A stretch of DNA of 64,000 nucleotides, taken from Hyphomicrobium_A sp963759735. Its GTDB lineage: Bacteria; Pseudomonadota; Alphaproteobacteria; Rhizobiales; Hyphomicrobiaceae. The position numbers and the translations under genes are program-made. The notes below the pieces were generated by a model. That model saw only the letters and a program-made list of their open reading frames with translations. It had not been told where the DNA came from and did not search any database. The DNA lies in the NCBI GenBank assembly GCA_963759735.1, contig CAVXAF010000005.1:62001-126000 (forward strand). Reading direction: 5' to 3'. This document shows positions 1-8,895 of this stretch, one piece after another (the stretch's first letter is position 1; each line of letters starts with the position of its first letter).

Positions 1-500
1 CAACGGCCTCTCCGTCGCGCGCATGGCCGCGCACATCACCTACCTGTCGGAGGACGCGCTGCAGCGCAAGTTCGGCCGCTCCCTGCAGGAGCGCTCGAAG
101 GTCACGTTCTCATTCAGCGCCGACTTCCAGGTGGAGAGCTACCTGCGCCATCAGGGCTCGACCTTCGTCGACCGCTTCGACGCCAACAGCTACCTCTATA
201 TTACGCGGGCGATGGACTATTTCGACCTCGGCGCCGAGCGGGGCGACGTGCTGGCCAATGCCTTCCGCGGCACCAAAACGACGGTTCTGCGTCGTCTCCT
301 TCACCAGCGACTGGCTTTATCCGACGCGCGAGAGTCGCGAGATCGTGCACGCGCTCAACGCAGTTGCTGCCAATGTCTCGTTCGTCGAGATCGACAGCAA
401 CAATGGCCACGATGCGTTCTTGCTGGAGGAACCGGAGTTCTTCGCCACGGTGCGGGGGTTCCTGAGTTCTGCAGGCGTCAAACGCGGGCTCAAGGTATAA
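1..500 (+). CDS. metX: Homoserine O-acetyltransferase, C-terminal part, frameshifted
   Basis: This is the C-terminal part of the alpha/beta-hydrolase enzyme that acylates homoserine at the start of methionine synthesis. The 5' end lies outside the window; reading starts in frame at base 2. The family segment 'RMAAHITYLSE' is followed by the catalytic Asp in 'SFTSDWLYP' and the catalytic His in 'NNGHDAFLL', ending at the TAA at 498-500. The first half reads in frame 2 and the second in frame 3, so one extra base sits near 280-285 (after 'RGTKT'). Both halves are fully conserved, which argues for a sequencing error rather than decay. metW follows 5 bases downstream, the usual metXW pair. Confidence 0.88.
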   Translation, partial: TASPSRAWPRTSPTCRRTRCSASSAAPCRSARRSRSHSAPTSRWRATCAIRARPSSTASTPTATSILRGRWTISTSAPSGATCWPMPSAAPKRRFCVVSFTSDWLYPTRESREIVHALNAVAANVSFVEIDSNNGHDAFLLEEPEFFATVRGFLSSAGVKRGLKV

Positions 501-505
501 GGCCG

Positions 506-1145
506 ATGCAAAAGCTTCCTCGGGGTCCGGGCGCCGCCCGCGTCGACCACCTGCTCATCGCCGAAATGGTTGCCCCGGGTTCGCGCGTGCTCGACGTCGG
601 CTGCGGCGATGGCGCCCTGCTGCAGCTACTCGCCGAGACCAAATCGACGGACGGGCGCGGGGTCGAGCTGTCACGCGAACGGGTGAACGCCTGCGTTATG
701 CGGGGGCTGTCGGTGGTCCAGGGCGACGCCGACCGAGACCTTGCCCAATACCCCGACCAGGCCTTCGACTACGCCATTCTCAGCCTGACCATTCAGGCGA
801 CGCGCTACCCCAAAACGGTGCTGGAAAACCTGCTGCGCATCGGCCGCCGCGCCATTGTGTCGTTTCCGAACTTCGGTCACTGGCGCATCCGCACCGAACT
901 GCTGTTCACCGGCCGCATGCCGCAGACCCGCAATCTGCCCGAGCCCTGGTACACCAGCCCGGATGCGCACCTGTGCACGATCAAGGACTTCGCCGACCTC
1001 GTCGCCCTGGTCGATGCCGAGGTCGAGGAGGCCGTGGCCTTCAATACCTCCGGGCAGCGACTGCCGATGCGCCGTTCGATAACGCATGCAGAACCTGCTG
1101 GGCGAGAAGGCCGTGTTTCTTTTGCGCAAGCGCCAGACACCCTGA
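506..1145 (+). CDS. metW: Methionine biosynthesis protein MetW, frameshift near C-terminus
   Basis: MetW is a class I SAM-methyltransferase-fold protein that partners MetX in methionine synthesis. The SAM-binding motif 'VLDVGCGDGALLQLL' is near the N-terminus, followed by 'DYAILSLTIQATRYP' and 'SFPNFGHWRIR', all typical of MetW. The ATG at 506 follows the metX stop directly. The reading frame is lost near 1075-1085: the expected end 'NLLGEKAVFLLRK' is read one frame over and stops at the TGA at 1143-1145, while the original frame runs on through non-coding sequence. One inserted base explains this. The normal length would be about 212 residues. Confidence 0.88.
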
Positions 1146-1311
1146 GCCAAGGCGCCCTGACAGGTGGGACCGTCCAACCTGCGCGGTTTCGCCATACCCT
1201 CAACGTTTCCGGCGCTTTCTTGACACTCCCAGGGGCCGTCACTATGGTGCGCGCCGTTGACAAAACCTGCCGTTAGGTAGCCTCGAAAACGCAACTGGAC
1301 CGATTAAAACC

Positions 1312-1722
1312 ATGTCGTCCGAAGGGAAGGATCCGACCCCGGGACATGGCCAGATCAGCCCTGAGGAGCGAGAGGCTTTTCGCCAGCGCTCAGTCGCTAT
1401 CGGGAAACGGCTCGGCGAGGCAAAAACTCGCCGGGAACCGGTAGATCGCTCGGCTGAGAACCGGGCCCGTGGCGAAGCCTTCGCCAAGGCCTTCCGGTTC
1501 GTCGCCGAGCTGTTGATTGGGGTTGGCATCGGCGGGTTTATCGGGTGGGCGCTCGATCGCCAGCTCGGTACGGGGCCTTGGCTCCTGGTCGTATTCGTCA
1601 TCCTCGGCTTTGCCGCGGGTCTGGCGACGGTGATCCGGTCAGCTCAGGAAGAGCAGAAGAAACAGCAAGCATCGCAGCTTGCCGCGCCGTCCGTAGCGGA
1701 CGACGACGAGGACGACAGGTAG
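1312..1722 (+). CDS. atpI: ATP synthase F0 assembly protein AtpI
   Basis: AtpI is the small membrane protein that opens F0 operons and helps c-ring assembly. The 136-residue product has a charged N-terminal half, then two hydrophobic segments ('AELLIGVGIGGFIGWALDRQ' and 'PWLLVVFVILGFAAGLATVI') around the conserved G-x-GxxxGWxLD pattern, and an acidic tail ending 'DDDEDDR'. It is intact and lies 11 bases upstream of the likely TTG start of atpB. The fuller F0 set atpI-atpB-atpE-atpF'-atpF follows; the F1 genes are not in the window, as is usual in alphaproteobacteria. Confidence 0.9.
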   Translation: MSSEGKDPTPGHGQISPEEREAFRQRSVAIGKRLGEAKTRREPVDRSAENRARGEAFAKAFRFVAELLIGVGIGGFIGWALDRQLGTGPWLLVVFVILGFAAGLATVIRSAQEEQKKQQASQLAAPSVADDDEDDR

Positions 1723-1733
1723 GGGAACGGACC

Positions 1734-2499
1734 TTGGCTGCAGAAGGTGCGCATGGGGCGGCTACGCACGGCCCCATGGAACAGTTCCAGATCAAGCGAC
1801 TCATCCCGATCGACCTGTTCGGGTACGATGTGTCGTTCACCAACGCGTCGCTGTTCATGGTGATCGCGGTGCTGGTGATCCCGCTGTTCTACCTCATCGC
1901 CATGAACCGCCGCGCGCTGGTTCCCGGCACGCCTTCAGTCCACTGCCGAGCTTAGCTACGAGTTCATCGCCAACATGGTGCGCGAGAACGTCGGCGAGAA
2001 GGGCATGAAGTACTTCCCGTGGATCTTCACGATCTTCATGTTCATCCTGGTGCTCAACCTGCTCGGCATTGCTGCCCTATTCGTTCACCGTCACCAGCCA
2101 CATCATCGTCACCTTCGCGCTCGCCGCCATGGTCTGGCTGATCGTCACGGCCATCGGCTTCATGAACCACGGCATCGGCTTCCTGAAGCTGTTCGTGCCC
2201 TCGGGCGTGCCGTGGTGGCTGTTGCCGATCATCGTCGTCGATCGAACTCATCTCCTACCTGATCCGCCCCATCAGCCATTCGGTGCGTCTGTTCGCCAAC
2301 ATGATGGCCGGACACGCCATGCTGAAGGTGTTCGCCGGCTTCGTGGTCGGCCTCGGCCTGCTCGGCGGCTGGGCGCCGTTCGTATTCCTTCGTCGGCTTC
2401 ACTGGCCTCGAGCTGGTCGTCGCCTTCCTGCAGGCATTCATCTTCACGGTGCTGACCTGCATCTACCTCAACGACGCGGTCAACATGCACCATCACTGA
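1734..2499 (+). CDS. atpB: ATP synthase F0 subunit a, interrupted by four single-base frameshifts
   Basis: Subunit a forms the proton half-channels against the c-ring in the inner membrane. Conserved pieces appear in order in shifting frames: 'QFQIKRLIPIDLFGYDVSFT', 'LQSTAELSYEFIANMVRENV', 'LPYSFTVTSHIIVTFALAAM', 'IELISYLIRPISHSVRLFAN' with the essential Arg, and 'FTGLELVVAFLQAFIFTVL' ending at the TGA at 2497-2499. Frame changes sit near 1929, 2070, 2240 and 2383, each explained by one inserted base. The start is probably the TTG at 1734, with AGGGGA 7 bases upstream and the residues before 'MEQFQ' typical of the family; ATG 1776 is the alternative. An essential gene cannot carry four real frameshifts, so I read these as sequence errors. 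Confidence 0.88.
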
Positions 2500-2596
2500 A
2501 CGCTATGAAGGTCGGGCTCGAGCGCAGCTCGGCGTCCGGATTTCATCGTAACAAGACATCCAAGTTCACAACTAAACCGGTATGGAGACGACCACT

Positions 2597-2821
2597 ATGG
2601 ATCCTCAGGCAGCAAAGTTCATCGGCGCCGGCCTCGCCTGCTTCGCGCTCATCGGCGCCGGCATCGGCATTGGCAACATCTTCGCCAACTATCTCTCCGG
2701 CGCGCTGCGCAATCCTTCGGCTGCTCCTGGCCAGTTCACCAACTTGCTGATCGGCTTCGCGCTCTGCGAAGCGACCGGCCTGTTCGGCCTCTTGATCGCT
2801 CTCATCATCCTGTTCGGTTGA
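2597..2821 (+). CDS. atpE: ATP synthase F0 subunit c
   Basis: This is the c-ring proteolipid: two transmembrane helices joined by a polar loop. The 74-residue product has the glycine-rich first helix 'GAGIGIGNIF', the loop 'SGALRNPSAAPGQF', and the second helix with the ion-binding Glu in 'ALCEATGLFGLL'. I chose the ATG at 2597 because GGAG lies 8 bases upstream and the family starts 'MDPQAAKFIGAG'; the in-frame ATG at 2582 would add five residues. The gene is intact, unlike atpB just upstream. Confidence 0.95.
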   Translation: MDPQAAKFIGAGLACFALIGAGIGIGNIFANYLSGALRNPSAAPGQFTNLLIGFALCEATGLFGLLIALIILFG

Positions 2822-2856
2822 TCGCGATCTGACGCGCCGAGCGCGAGGAGGACACC

Positions 2857-3414
2857 ATGATCGCAGCGGTCTCAGCGTTCGTCGTGGCGGCGGCCGCCGC
2901 CACGACAACGCACGAGGAGAAGGCGGGAGGGCTGCCGCAGCTCAATCCGGCTGACTTCTCCCCGCAGCTCGCCTGGCTCGCGGTCACATTCCTCGTGCTC
3001 TACCTCATCCTGTCGCGCCTGACTCTGCCGCGCATCGGCGAGGTCCTCGAGGAGCGGCGCGACCGTGTGCAGCGCGACCTTGACGCCGCGGAGCGCTTCA
3101 AGGGCGACACCGATGCCGCCCTTGCCGCCTACGAAAAGGCGTTGAGCGACGCACGCCAGAAAGCCTCCTCAATGGCCAAGGACGTGCGCGACCGCCTGAC
3201 CGCCGACACCGATAAGGAGCGCACCCGCACCGAAAGCGAGCTTGCCGCCAAGCTCGTCGAGGCAGAGGCGCGCATCTCCGCCACCAAGTCGAAGGCCCTG
3301 TCGAGCGTCGATGAAATCGCCGCCGAAACGGCCAGCGCCGTGGTCGGCAAATTGCTCGGCGAGGAAGTCAGTCCCGCCGAGGTCAAGAAGGTGCTGCAGC
3401 CCGCAGCCGAGTGA
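2857..3414 (+). CDS. atpF': ATP synthase F0 subunit b'
   Basis: This is the first of two peripheral-stalk subunits; alphaproteobacteria and phototrophs use a b/b' heterodimer. The 185-residue protein has a short variable N-terminus, one transmembrane helix ('LAWLAVTFLVLYLILSRL'), the conserved 'LPRIGEVLEERRDRVQRDL', and a long charged helix for stalk dimerisation. An AGGAGG ribosome site lies just upstream of the ATG at 2857. atpF starts 9 bases after its stop, so the pair is co-translated. Confidence 0.93.
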   Translation: MIAAVSAFVVAAAAATTTHEEKAGGLPQLNPADFSPQLAWLAVTFLVLYLILSRLTLPRIGEVLEERRDRVQRDLDAAERFKGDTDAALAAYEKALSDARQKASSMAKDVRDRLTADTDKERTRTESELAAKLVEAEARISATKSKALSSVDEIAAETASAVVGKLLGEEVSPAEVKKVLQPAAE

Positions 3415-3422
3415 GGACGTCG

Positions 3423-3920
3423 ATGCACTTCGATCTGGCCGATCCGACCTTCTGGGTGATGATCTCGTTCTTCGCGTTCATCGGGATGATGCTGTATTAC
3501 AAGGTTCCGGCAACGATCGGTAAGGCGCTCGACCAGCGCGCCGACGCCATCCGTCGCGAGCTCGACGAGGCACGCCGCCTGCGCGATGAGGCACAGGCGC
3601 TGCTGGCCGACTATCAGCGCAAGAGCCGCGAAGCCGAGACCGAGGCGAAGGAAATCCTCGAGCAGGCCAAGCGCGAAGCAGAAGCGCTCACCGCGCAGAC
3701 GCGCAAGGCACTGGCCGAGTTCGTCGAGCGGCGCACCAAGTCCGCCGAGGAGAAGATCGCCCGCGCCGAGGCCCAGGCCATAGCCGAGGTCCGCTCGTCG
3801 GCCGTCGATAGCGCCATTGCCGCGGCCGAGAAGATCCTCAAGTCCAAGGCGGCAGCGGCGTCCACCGCAAACAACCTGGTCGAGCAGGGCATCAAGGATC
3901 TCGGCGGCAAGCTGAACTGA
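3423..3920 (+). CDS. atpF: ATP synthase F0 subunit b
   Basis: This is the second peripheral-stalk subunit. The 165-residue protein starts 'MHFDLADPTFWVMISFFAF', with one N-terminal membrane helix followed by a continuous charged coiled coil ('IRRELDEARRLRDEAQALL' and 'ILEQAKREAEAL'). The in-frame upstream ATG at 3411 overlaps the b' gene, so I prefer 3423, which follows GAGGACG. It is the last gene before a strong terminator, closing the F0 operon. Confidence 0.93.
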   Translation: MHFDLADPTFWVMISFFAFIGMMLYYKVPATIGKALDQRADAIRRELDEARRLRDEAQALLADYQRKSREAETEAKEILEQAKREAEALTAQTRKALAEFVERRTKSAEEKIARAEAQAIAEVRSSAVDSAIAAAEKILKSKAAAASTANNLVEQGIKDLGGKLN

Positions 3921-3948
3921 GCGCGCCCTCCAACTTCGTAAGACAACA

Positions 3949-3974
3949 ACGCCCCGGCATGCCGGGGCGTTTTG
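3949..3974. terminator. Bidirectional intrinsic terminator after atpF
   Basis: A perfect GC-rich hairpin (ACGCCCCGGC / GCCGGGGCGT around the centre AT) is followed by TTTTGC on the plus strand. It lies 28 bases after the atpF stop and about 100 bases after the stop of the convergent lipoprotein gene, so it probably ends both transcripts. Confidence 0.85.
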
Positions 3975-4070
3975 CTTTGCCAGGCGGCGACGTCAACCGG
4001 CGCCACCCTAGGTCATCGCCTTGCGAAGGATACCGCCTGCGTCGGCATGAACGGCTTGAGTGCGGTAAGG

Positions 4071-4725
4071 CTAGCCAGCGCCTTGGGCGTTCTGGTCGAA
4101 GCCGACGAACACTTCGAATTCGCCGGGTCGTGTGCCTTCCGGAATGTCGAAGGTCACGGTGCGCACGGTCGAGAAATACCCGATAGGGTTGTCGACGGCG
4201 ACGGTGGCATCGACGCTCACCGTATCGCCGGCGATGCGCGCCCGCTTGGCGTCGGTGACGACGACGTTGATCGGCAGCTTGACGTTGCCGGCATGTCCGC
4301 GCGGACCGAGCAGCACGCGGCCGGAGAAGCCGTAGCGCACGGTGACGCGACCCGGCTCGATCTGGCACTCGCGCGCCGTCTTGGTGATTTCGCCGCGGTG
4401 CATGATCGCCAAGCCGTCGCCGGCGCGACCGTTCTCGTAGATCGTAAGATGGTTCCCGTGCGGGGACACGCTGAGGCGCGGGCACCCATGTGCCACCTCG
4501 CCGACCGCTGCGCCCGCTGCCGACATCGGTCTTGGCCGCCGAGAGCAGTTGCTCCTCGCTCACGCCGGGGGCTGGCGTCGATTGCGAGGACGAACTGCCG
4601 AAGACGCTGCTGCCCAGACCCGAGGTGATGGATGAAATGCCGCAGCCGGCGGTGAGGACGGTTAATAGCCCGCACAGGCATGCGCACGTACCGATGCGCG
4701 CAGCATTGATTGCGGATTGCCTCAT
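4071..4725 (-). CDS. Putative outer-membrane lipoprotein, frameshifted
   Basis: This is a conserved exported protein of unknown function. From the ATG at 4725 it has a short positive start, a hydrophobic stretch and the lipobox 'LTAGC', so it should be lipid-anchored in the envelope. A Ser-rich linker ('GSSVFGSSSSQSTPAPG') follows. The folded part reads in a second frame: 'GEVAHGCPRLSVSPHGNHLT' through 'TFDIPEGTRPGEFEVFVGFD', ending at the stop at 4071. One base change near 4500-4530 joins the two. The gene is convergent with the ATP synthase operon and divergent from ispH. Confidence 0.7.
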
Positions 4726-4891
4726 AGCGCCCCGACCCGACCCCTCGTTGGCCTCTTCGTTTCCGCATCTAGCCAAATCACTAGGCCGGCGGCGGAGGCA
4801 TCCTGTATTGTCCCTGATCAAGCCTAGCATCCCCAACCGACCCCGACCAAGCGCATTGCACGGCAATGCACCCGGGTAGACAGAGAAAGCG

Positions 4892-5884
4892 ATGTCCGCC
4901 GCATCTCCACCTTCAGCGCCCGATTCCCGGCCGCCTCTGACCGTTTACCTTGCGGCCCCGCGCGGTTTCTGCGCCGGCGTGGACCGCGCCATCCAAATCG
5001 TCGAATTGGCTTTGGCCAAATACGGCGCGCCCGTCTACGTCCGCCACGAAATCGTGCACAACCGATTTGTCGTTGATTTTCTGAGGGCTAAAGGCGCCGT
5101 TTTTGTGGAAGAATTAGACGACATACCAGAGACCGACCAACCCGTGATCTTTTCGGCACACGGGGTGGCCAAAGCCGTCCCGACGGCCGCCAAAGCACGT
5201 AACATGTTCGTGCTCGATGCGACCTGTCCATTGGTGTTCAAGGTTCATAGCGAGGCCGCGCGTCACCACGAGGAAGGCCTGCAGATCCTGCTGATCGGCC
5301 ACGCCGGCCATCCGGAGGTCGTCGGCACCATGGGCCAGCTGCCGCCCGGCGCCGTGTCGCTGATCGAAACGGCGGCCGACGCGGAGAGCTTCGTGCCCCG
5401 CGATGCCCAGAAGCTCGCCTTTGTCACGCAGACGACGCTGTCGGTGGATGACACCGCCGCGATCGTCGGCGTCCTGCGTCGGCGGTTTCCGAGCATCGTC
5501 GGCCCGCACAAGGAAGACATCTGCTACGCAACAACGAATCGTCAGGCGGCCGTCAAAGCCATCGCGCCGAAGATCAGCTGCCTGCTGGTCGTGGGCAGCC
5601 CGCAGAGTTCCAACTCGCTGCGCCTGGTCGAGGTGGCACTGCGCGCCGGCTGCCCCTCAGCGCAGCTCATCGAAGGCGCCAACGACATTCCCTGGGACGA
5701 CGTGGCGGGATTGGCCAGCGTCGGCGTAACGGCCGGTGCCTCGGCGCCCGAAACACTCGTCGAGGAGGTCATCGACGCGTTCCGCGCCCGCTTCGACGTC
5801 ACGTTGGAGACGGTCACCACCGCGCTCGAGCGCATTGCCTTCAACGTTCCGCGCGAGTTGCGACCGGTACCCGCCGCTTCCTGA
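4892..5884 (+). CDS. ispH: 4-hydroxy-3-methylbut-2-enyl diphosphate reductase
   Basis: IspH (LytB) is the last enzyme of the non-mevalonate isoprenoid pathway and makes IPP and DMAPP with a 4Fe-4S cluster. The 330-residue protein shows the three cluster cysteines in 'APRGFCAGVDRAI', 'DATCPLVFKVH' and 'EDICYATTNRQ', plus 'HEIVHN' and 'SAHGV' for substrate binding. Length and motifs are complete. thrB begins 16 bases after its stop and rnhA overlaps thrB, so ispH-thrB-rnhA probably form one operon, an arrangement common in alphaproteobacteria. Confidence 0.95.
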   Translation: MSAASPPSAPDSRPPLTVYLAAPRGFCAGVDRAIQIVELALAKYGAPVYVRHEIVHNRFVVDFLRAKGAVFVEELDDIPETDQPVIFSAHGVAKAVPTAAKARNMFVLDATCPLVFKVHSEAARHHEEGLQILLIGHAGHPEVVGTMGQLPPGAVSLIETAADAESFVPRDAQKLAFVTQTTLSVDDTAAIVGVLRRRFPSIVGPHKEDICYATTNRQAAVKAIAPKISCLLVVGSPQSSNSLRLVEVALRAGCPSAQLIEGANDIPWDDVAGLASVGVTAGASAPETLVEEVIDAFRARFDVTLETVTTALERIAFNVPRELRPVPAAS

Positions 5885-5900
5885 CCCCCGAAAGACAGTC

Positions 5901-6878
5901 ATGGCCGTCTATACCGAAGTCAGCGACGAGGAGCTGGCGAGCTTCATCGCCAGCTATGGTCTGGGCGATCTGCTGTCGTTCAAGGGCATCGCCGAGGGCG
6001 TCGAAAATACCAACTACCTCGTCCACACCTCGCGGGGCACTTTCATCCTGACTCTCTATGAAAAGCGCGTCGAAGTGGCCGACCTGCCGTTCTACCTCGG
6101 GCTCATGGAGCATCTCGCCGAACACGGAGTCACCTGCCCGACGCCGGTGCGCAACGCAGAGGGCAAAAATCTCAGCAGCGTCTCGGGCCGCCCCGCGGCG
6201 CTCGTCACCTTTCTGGAGGGCGTCTGGGTCCGGCGCCCGACCGCTGCCCATTGCGCCGCAGTGGGCCGAGCACTCGCTGAGTTGCATCTCGGCGGCGGCG
6301 GCTTTCCTCTGCGCCGCTCCAACGCGCTCGGACTTTCCGGCTGGCGGCCGCTCTATGACCGCTTCTCGTCGCAGGCCGACGGGATCGCCCCCGATCTTCC
6401 AGCGGTGGTCGAAGGCGAGCTGAAGTACTTGGAGAACAATTGGCCCAAGGGGCTACCCGATGGAGTTATCCACGCCGACCTTTTCCCCGATAACGTGTTC
6501 TTCATCGGCGATCAGCTGAGCGGGCTGATCGACTTTTACTTCGCCTGCAACGACGCGCTCGCCTACGACATCGCCGTCTGCCTTAACGCCTGGTGCTTCG
6601 AGAAAGACATGTCGTTCAACATCACCAAGGGGCAGGCATTCCTGCGCGGCTACGACGATGTTCGCACGCTGACCGCCTCCGAGCGCGCGGCGATGCCGAC
6701 GCTGGCCCGCGGCGCGGCGATGCGCTTTCTGCTGACGCGCTCCTACGACTGGCTGAACACGCCGAAAGATGCACTTGTCAGCCCGAAGAACCCGATCGAA
6801 TACCTTCGCCGGCTGCGCTTCCATCAGGGTGTGCGTTCGATAGCCGAGTACGGTCTCAGCGAGGCGCCTGCCGCATGA
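5901..6878 (+). CDS. thrB: Homoserine kinase, aminoglycoside-phosphotransferase-fold type
   Basis: This phosphorylates homoserine in threonine synthesis. It belongs to the APH-like homoserine kinase family of alphaproteobacteria, not the GHMP family. The 325-residue protein starts 'MAVYTEVSDEELASFIASYG', has 'GIAEGVENTNYLVHT' in the nucleotide-binding lobe, the catalytic loop 'GVIHADLFPDNVFF' and the metal-binding 'GLIDFYFACNDALAYD'. The ATG at 5901 is the family start; the open frame extends further upstream inside ispH. Its stop overlaps the rnhA start (ATGA). Confidence 0.93.
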   Translation: MAVYTEVSDEELASFIASYGLGDLLSFKGIAEGVENTNYLVHTSRGTFILTLYEKRVEVADLPFYLGLMEHLAEHGVTCPTPVRNAEGKNLSSVSGRPAALVTFLEGVWVRRPTAAHCAAVGRALAELHLGGGGFPLRRSNALGLSGWRPLYDRFSSQADGIAPDLPAVVEGELKYLENNWPKGLPDGVIHADLFPDNVFFIGDQLSGLIDFYFACNDALAYDIAVCLNAWCFEKDMSFNITKGQAFLRGYDDVRTLTASERAAMPTLARGAAMRFLLTRSYDWLNTPKDALVSPKNPIEYLRRLRFHQGVRSIAEYGLSEAPAA

Positions 6879-7324
6879 GCGAACAAAAACCGGTCGTCAT
6901 CTATACGGACGGCGCGTGCTCGGGGAATCCGGGGCCGGGCGGCTGGGGCGCCATTCTCACCTATGGCGACAGCTGCAAGGAAATCTCCGGCGGCGAAGCA
7001 CAGACCACGAACAACCGCATGGAGCTGATGGCGGCAATCTCGGCGCTCGACGCCCTTAAGAAGCCAAGTCGCGTCGAGCTGCACACCGACAGTCAGTACG
7101 TGATGAAGGGCATCACGCAGTGGATACACGGCTGGAAGAAGAACGGTTGGAAGACGGCGGACAAAAAGCCGGTGAAGAACGCCGAGCTTTGGCAGCGGCT
7201 CGATGAAGCACGACGCGTGCACGACATCGATTGGCGGTGGGTCAAGGGCCACGCCGGCCACGCCGAGAACGAGCGCGCCGACGAACTGGCGCGCATGGGC
7301 ATGGCCGAGTTCAAGACGCGCTAA
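6875..7324 (+). CDS. rnhA: Ribonuclease HI
   Basis: This endonuclease cuts RNA in RNA:DNA hybrids. The 149-residue protein has all four acidic catalytic positions: Asp in 'IYTDGACSGNPGPGGWG', Glu in 'NNRMELMAAISAL', Asp in 'LHTDSQYVMKGI' and Asp in 'ENERADELARMG', with the active-site His in 'VKGHAGHAENE'. The start ATG overlaps the thrB stop by four bases, so translation is coupled. Confidence 0.95.
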   Translation: MSEQKPVVIYTDGACSGNPGPGGWGAILTYGDSCKEISGGEAQTTNNRMELMAAISALDALKKPSRVELHTDSQYVMKGITQWIHGWKKNGWKTADKKPVKNAELWQRLDEARRVHDIDWRWVKGHAGHAENERADELARMGMAEFKTR

Positions 7325-7332
7325 AGATCACC

Positions 7333-7833
7333 TTAGCCGAGCGACCGGTCGATCATCGAGCACAGGGTTTCGCCGCTCGCCTTGTCGTGGAGCTCCGGGC
7401 TGTCCTCAACGTTGAGAACTTTAACGACGCCGTCGTCCACCAGCATCGCGTAGCGCTTGGAACGCAGGCCCAAACCGAACGGTGACAGATCGACGTCGAG
7501 GCCGATGGCCTTGGCGAATTCGCCGTTGCCGTCGGCCAGCATAAGCACGTTGCCGGTCGCGTTGGAGTCCTTGGCAAACTGGGTTAGCACGAAAACGTCG
7601 TTGACCGCGGTGCAGGCGACGGTATCGATGCCTTTGCCCTTCAGTTCCCCGACGCGCGATACGAAGCCCGGCATGTGTTGCTCAAAGCAGGTCGGCGTAT
7701 AGGCGCCAGGCACAGCGAACAAGGCCACCTTCTTGCCGGCGAATATCTCAGCCGTCGCCTTCTTGGCCGGCCCTTCGCTCGTCATGACCATGAAGCTGGC
7801 ATCCGGGAGCTTGTCCCCGACCTTGATCGTCAT
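7333..7833 (-). CDS. Peroxiredoxin, Prx5 type
   Basis: This thiol peroxidase reduces H2O2 and organic hydroperoxides. The peroxidatic Cys is in 'GAYTPTCFEQHMPGFV', and 'FAVPGAYTPTC' is the Prx5 hallmark; other cysteines lie in 'DTVACTAVND' and near the C-terminus in 'GETLCSMIDRSLG'. At 166 residues it is full length with no fused glutaredoxin. It ends 8 bases from the rnhA stop, so the two converge. Confidence 0.92.
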   Translation of the reverse strand: MTIKVGDKLPDASFMVMTSEGPAKKATAEIFAGKKVALFAVPGAYTPTCFEQHMPGFVSRVGELKGKGIDTVACTAVNDVFVLTQFAKDSNATGNVLMLADGNGEFAKAIGLDVDLSPFGLGLRSKRYAMLVDDGVVKVLNVEDSPELHDKASGETLCSMIDRSLG

Positions 7834-7895
7834 TGGCTAACCTCGCTGTAATGAGAGTGGCGTCGTCATAACGATACCGGCCGGCGAGCGTTCGC

Positions 7896-8711
7896 TCACT
7901 GCAGCGGGAAAGTGATCTCGGACTGCCCGTGATCGGAAACGATGGTCGCGGTCAACGGTTTGCCTTTGAGCGCGGTGATATCGACATCCTTGGACAGGTC
8001 GACCTCAAAACTTATCGCGCCCTTGCCGTCGTCGGCGATCTTCTTCGGCAGCGGCACATAAAGGCCGTCCGGGGCTTCGATGAATGCGTCGGCGTGTTCG
8101 GCCCCGCCCGGAAACTCCGCTTCAAGCAGGATGCGCGGCCTGGGTCCCGCGAGATCGGGAGTTACGGCCTTTACGAGCGGATCGCTTTCGCGCCGCGCAT
8201 CGGGCCGCGCCGGCACGCGGGCGATCGCATCCATCAGCGCCTCGGAGATCTCCGCATCGGGCGGTAAGCTCAGCGACAGTTCCGTCTGCGCCGGGATGCA
8301 GATGTCCTTGCAGACACCGTACTCCAGGTCGAGCCGCACATCGATGGGCTTGCTGGGATCCTTCGCCTTCAGCCGCACTGGAAACGTCACGTTGCCCTTG
8401 TAGCCGATGGTGTCACCGGCGGCGTCCGTCATGCGCTTGGGTGCCGGATACATGACCTGTGCACTTTCGAGATTGCTCGACTTCGACCAATCGAATGAGG
8501 GCGCCACGCCTCCGGCCTCGCCGGGATAGCGCCAATACGTTTTCCAACCTTCCGGCAGCTGCAGTTCGACGCCGGCGATGTTGCCACCGCCGACCAATCG
8601 CACGCGCGAGCTGTGACCCTCGGCCCAGTCGGAGGTCACTTCGGCGCCGGCCGTGGTCGCTGCGACCCAACCGGTGGCGGCGATTGCCAGCACGATAAAT
8701 TTTCTGCGCAT
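7896..8711 (-). CDS. Exported DsbD-alpha-type thiol:disulfide interchange domain protein
   Basis: The 271-residue protein has a signal peptide ('RRKFIVLAIAATGWVAATTAGA') and a periplasmic domain matching the N-terminal domain of DsbD/ScsB: 'PEGWKTYWRYPGEAGGVAPSF' early on and the redox pair in 'LEYGVCKDICIPAQ'. It lacks the membrane domain of full DsbD. It may pass electrons to periplasmic thiols or help cytochrome and copper-enzyme maturation; that role is inferred. It is divergent from yqgE. Confidence 0.82.
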   Translation of the reverse strand: MRRKFIVLAIAATGWVAATTAGAEVTSDWAEGHSSRVRLVGGGNIAGVELQLPEGWKTYWRYPGEAGGVAPSFDWSKSSNLESAQVMYPAPKRMTDAAGDTIGYKGNVTFPVRLKAKDPSKPIDVRLDLEYGVCKDICIPAQTELSLSLPPDAEISEALMDAIARVPARPDARRESDPLVKAVTPDLAGPRPRILLEAEFPGGAEHADAFIEAPDGLYVPLPKKIADDGKGAISFEVDLSKDVDITALKGKPLTATIVSDHGQSEITFPLQ

Positions 8712-8895
8712 CGGCCAATTCCTTGGATGAGTCCTGGCAACGGCAGCCGCCAGCGTTGTAGCGCCTCGCCGGCCTGCTGCAAATGAAGACTACCTAAACA
8801 AGCTATTGTGGCGCCCGTTTTGGGCGCTTGCGGCCTGCGCAATGACGCCATTTGACGACTTCACACCCCACCCGCGGGCACGTTAATATTGGCGC

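Noticed and set aside
23..1276. A single 417-codon frame across metX and metW as a fusion protein
   Set aside because: It is a chance join through a frame break: the middle part is out-of-frame metX, and both true genes end in other frames with conserved C-termini.
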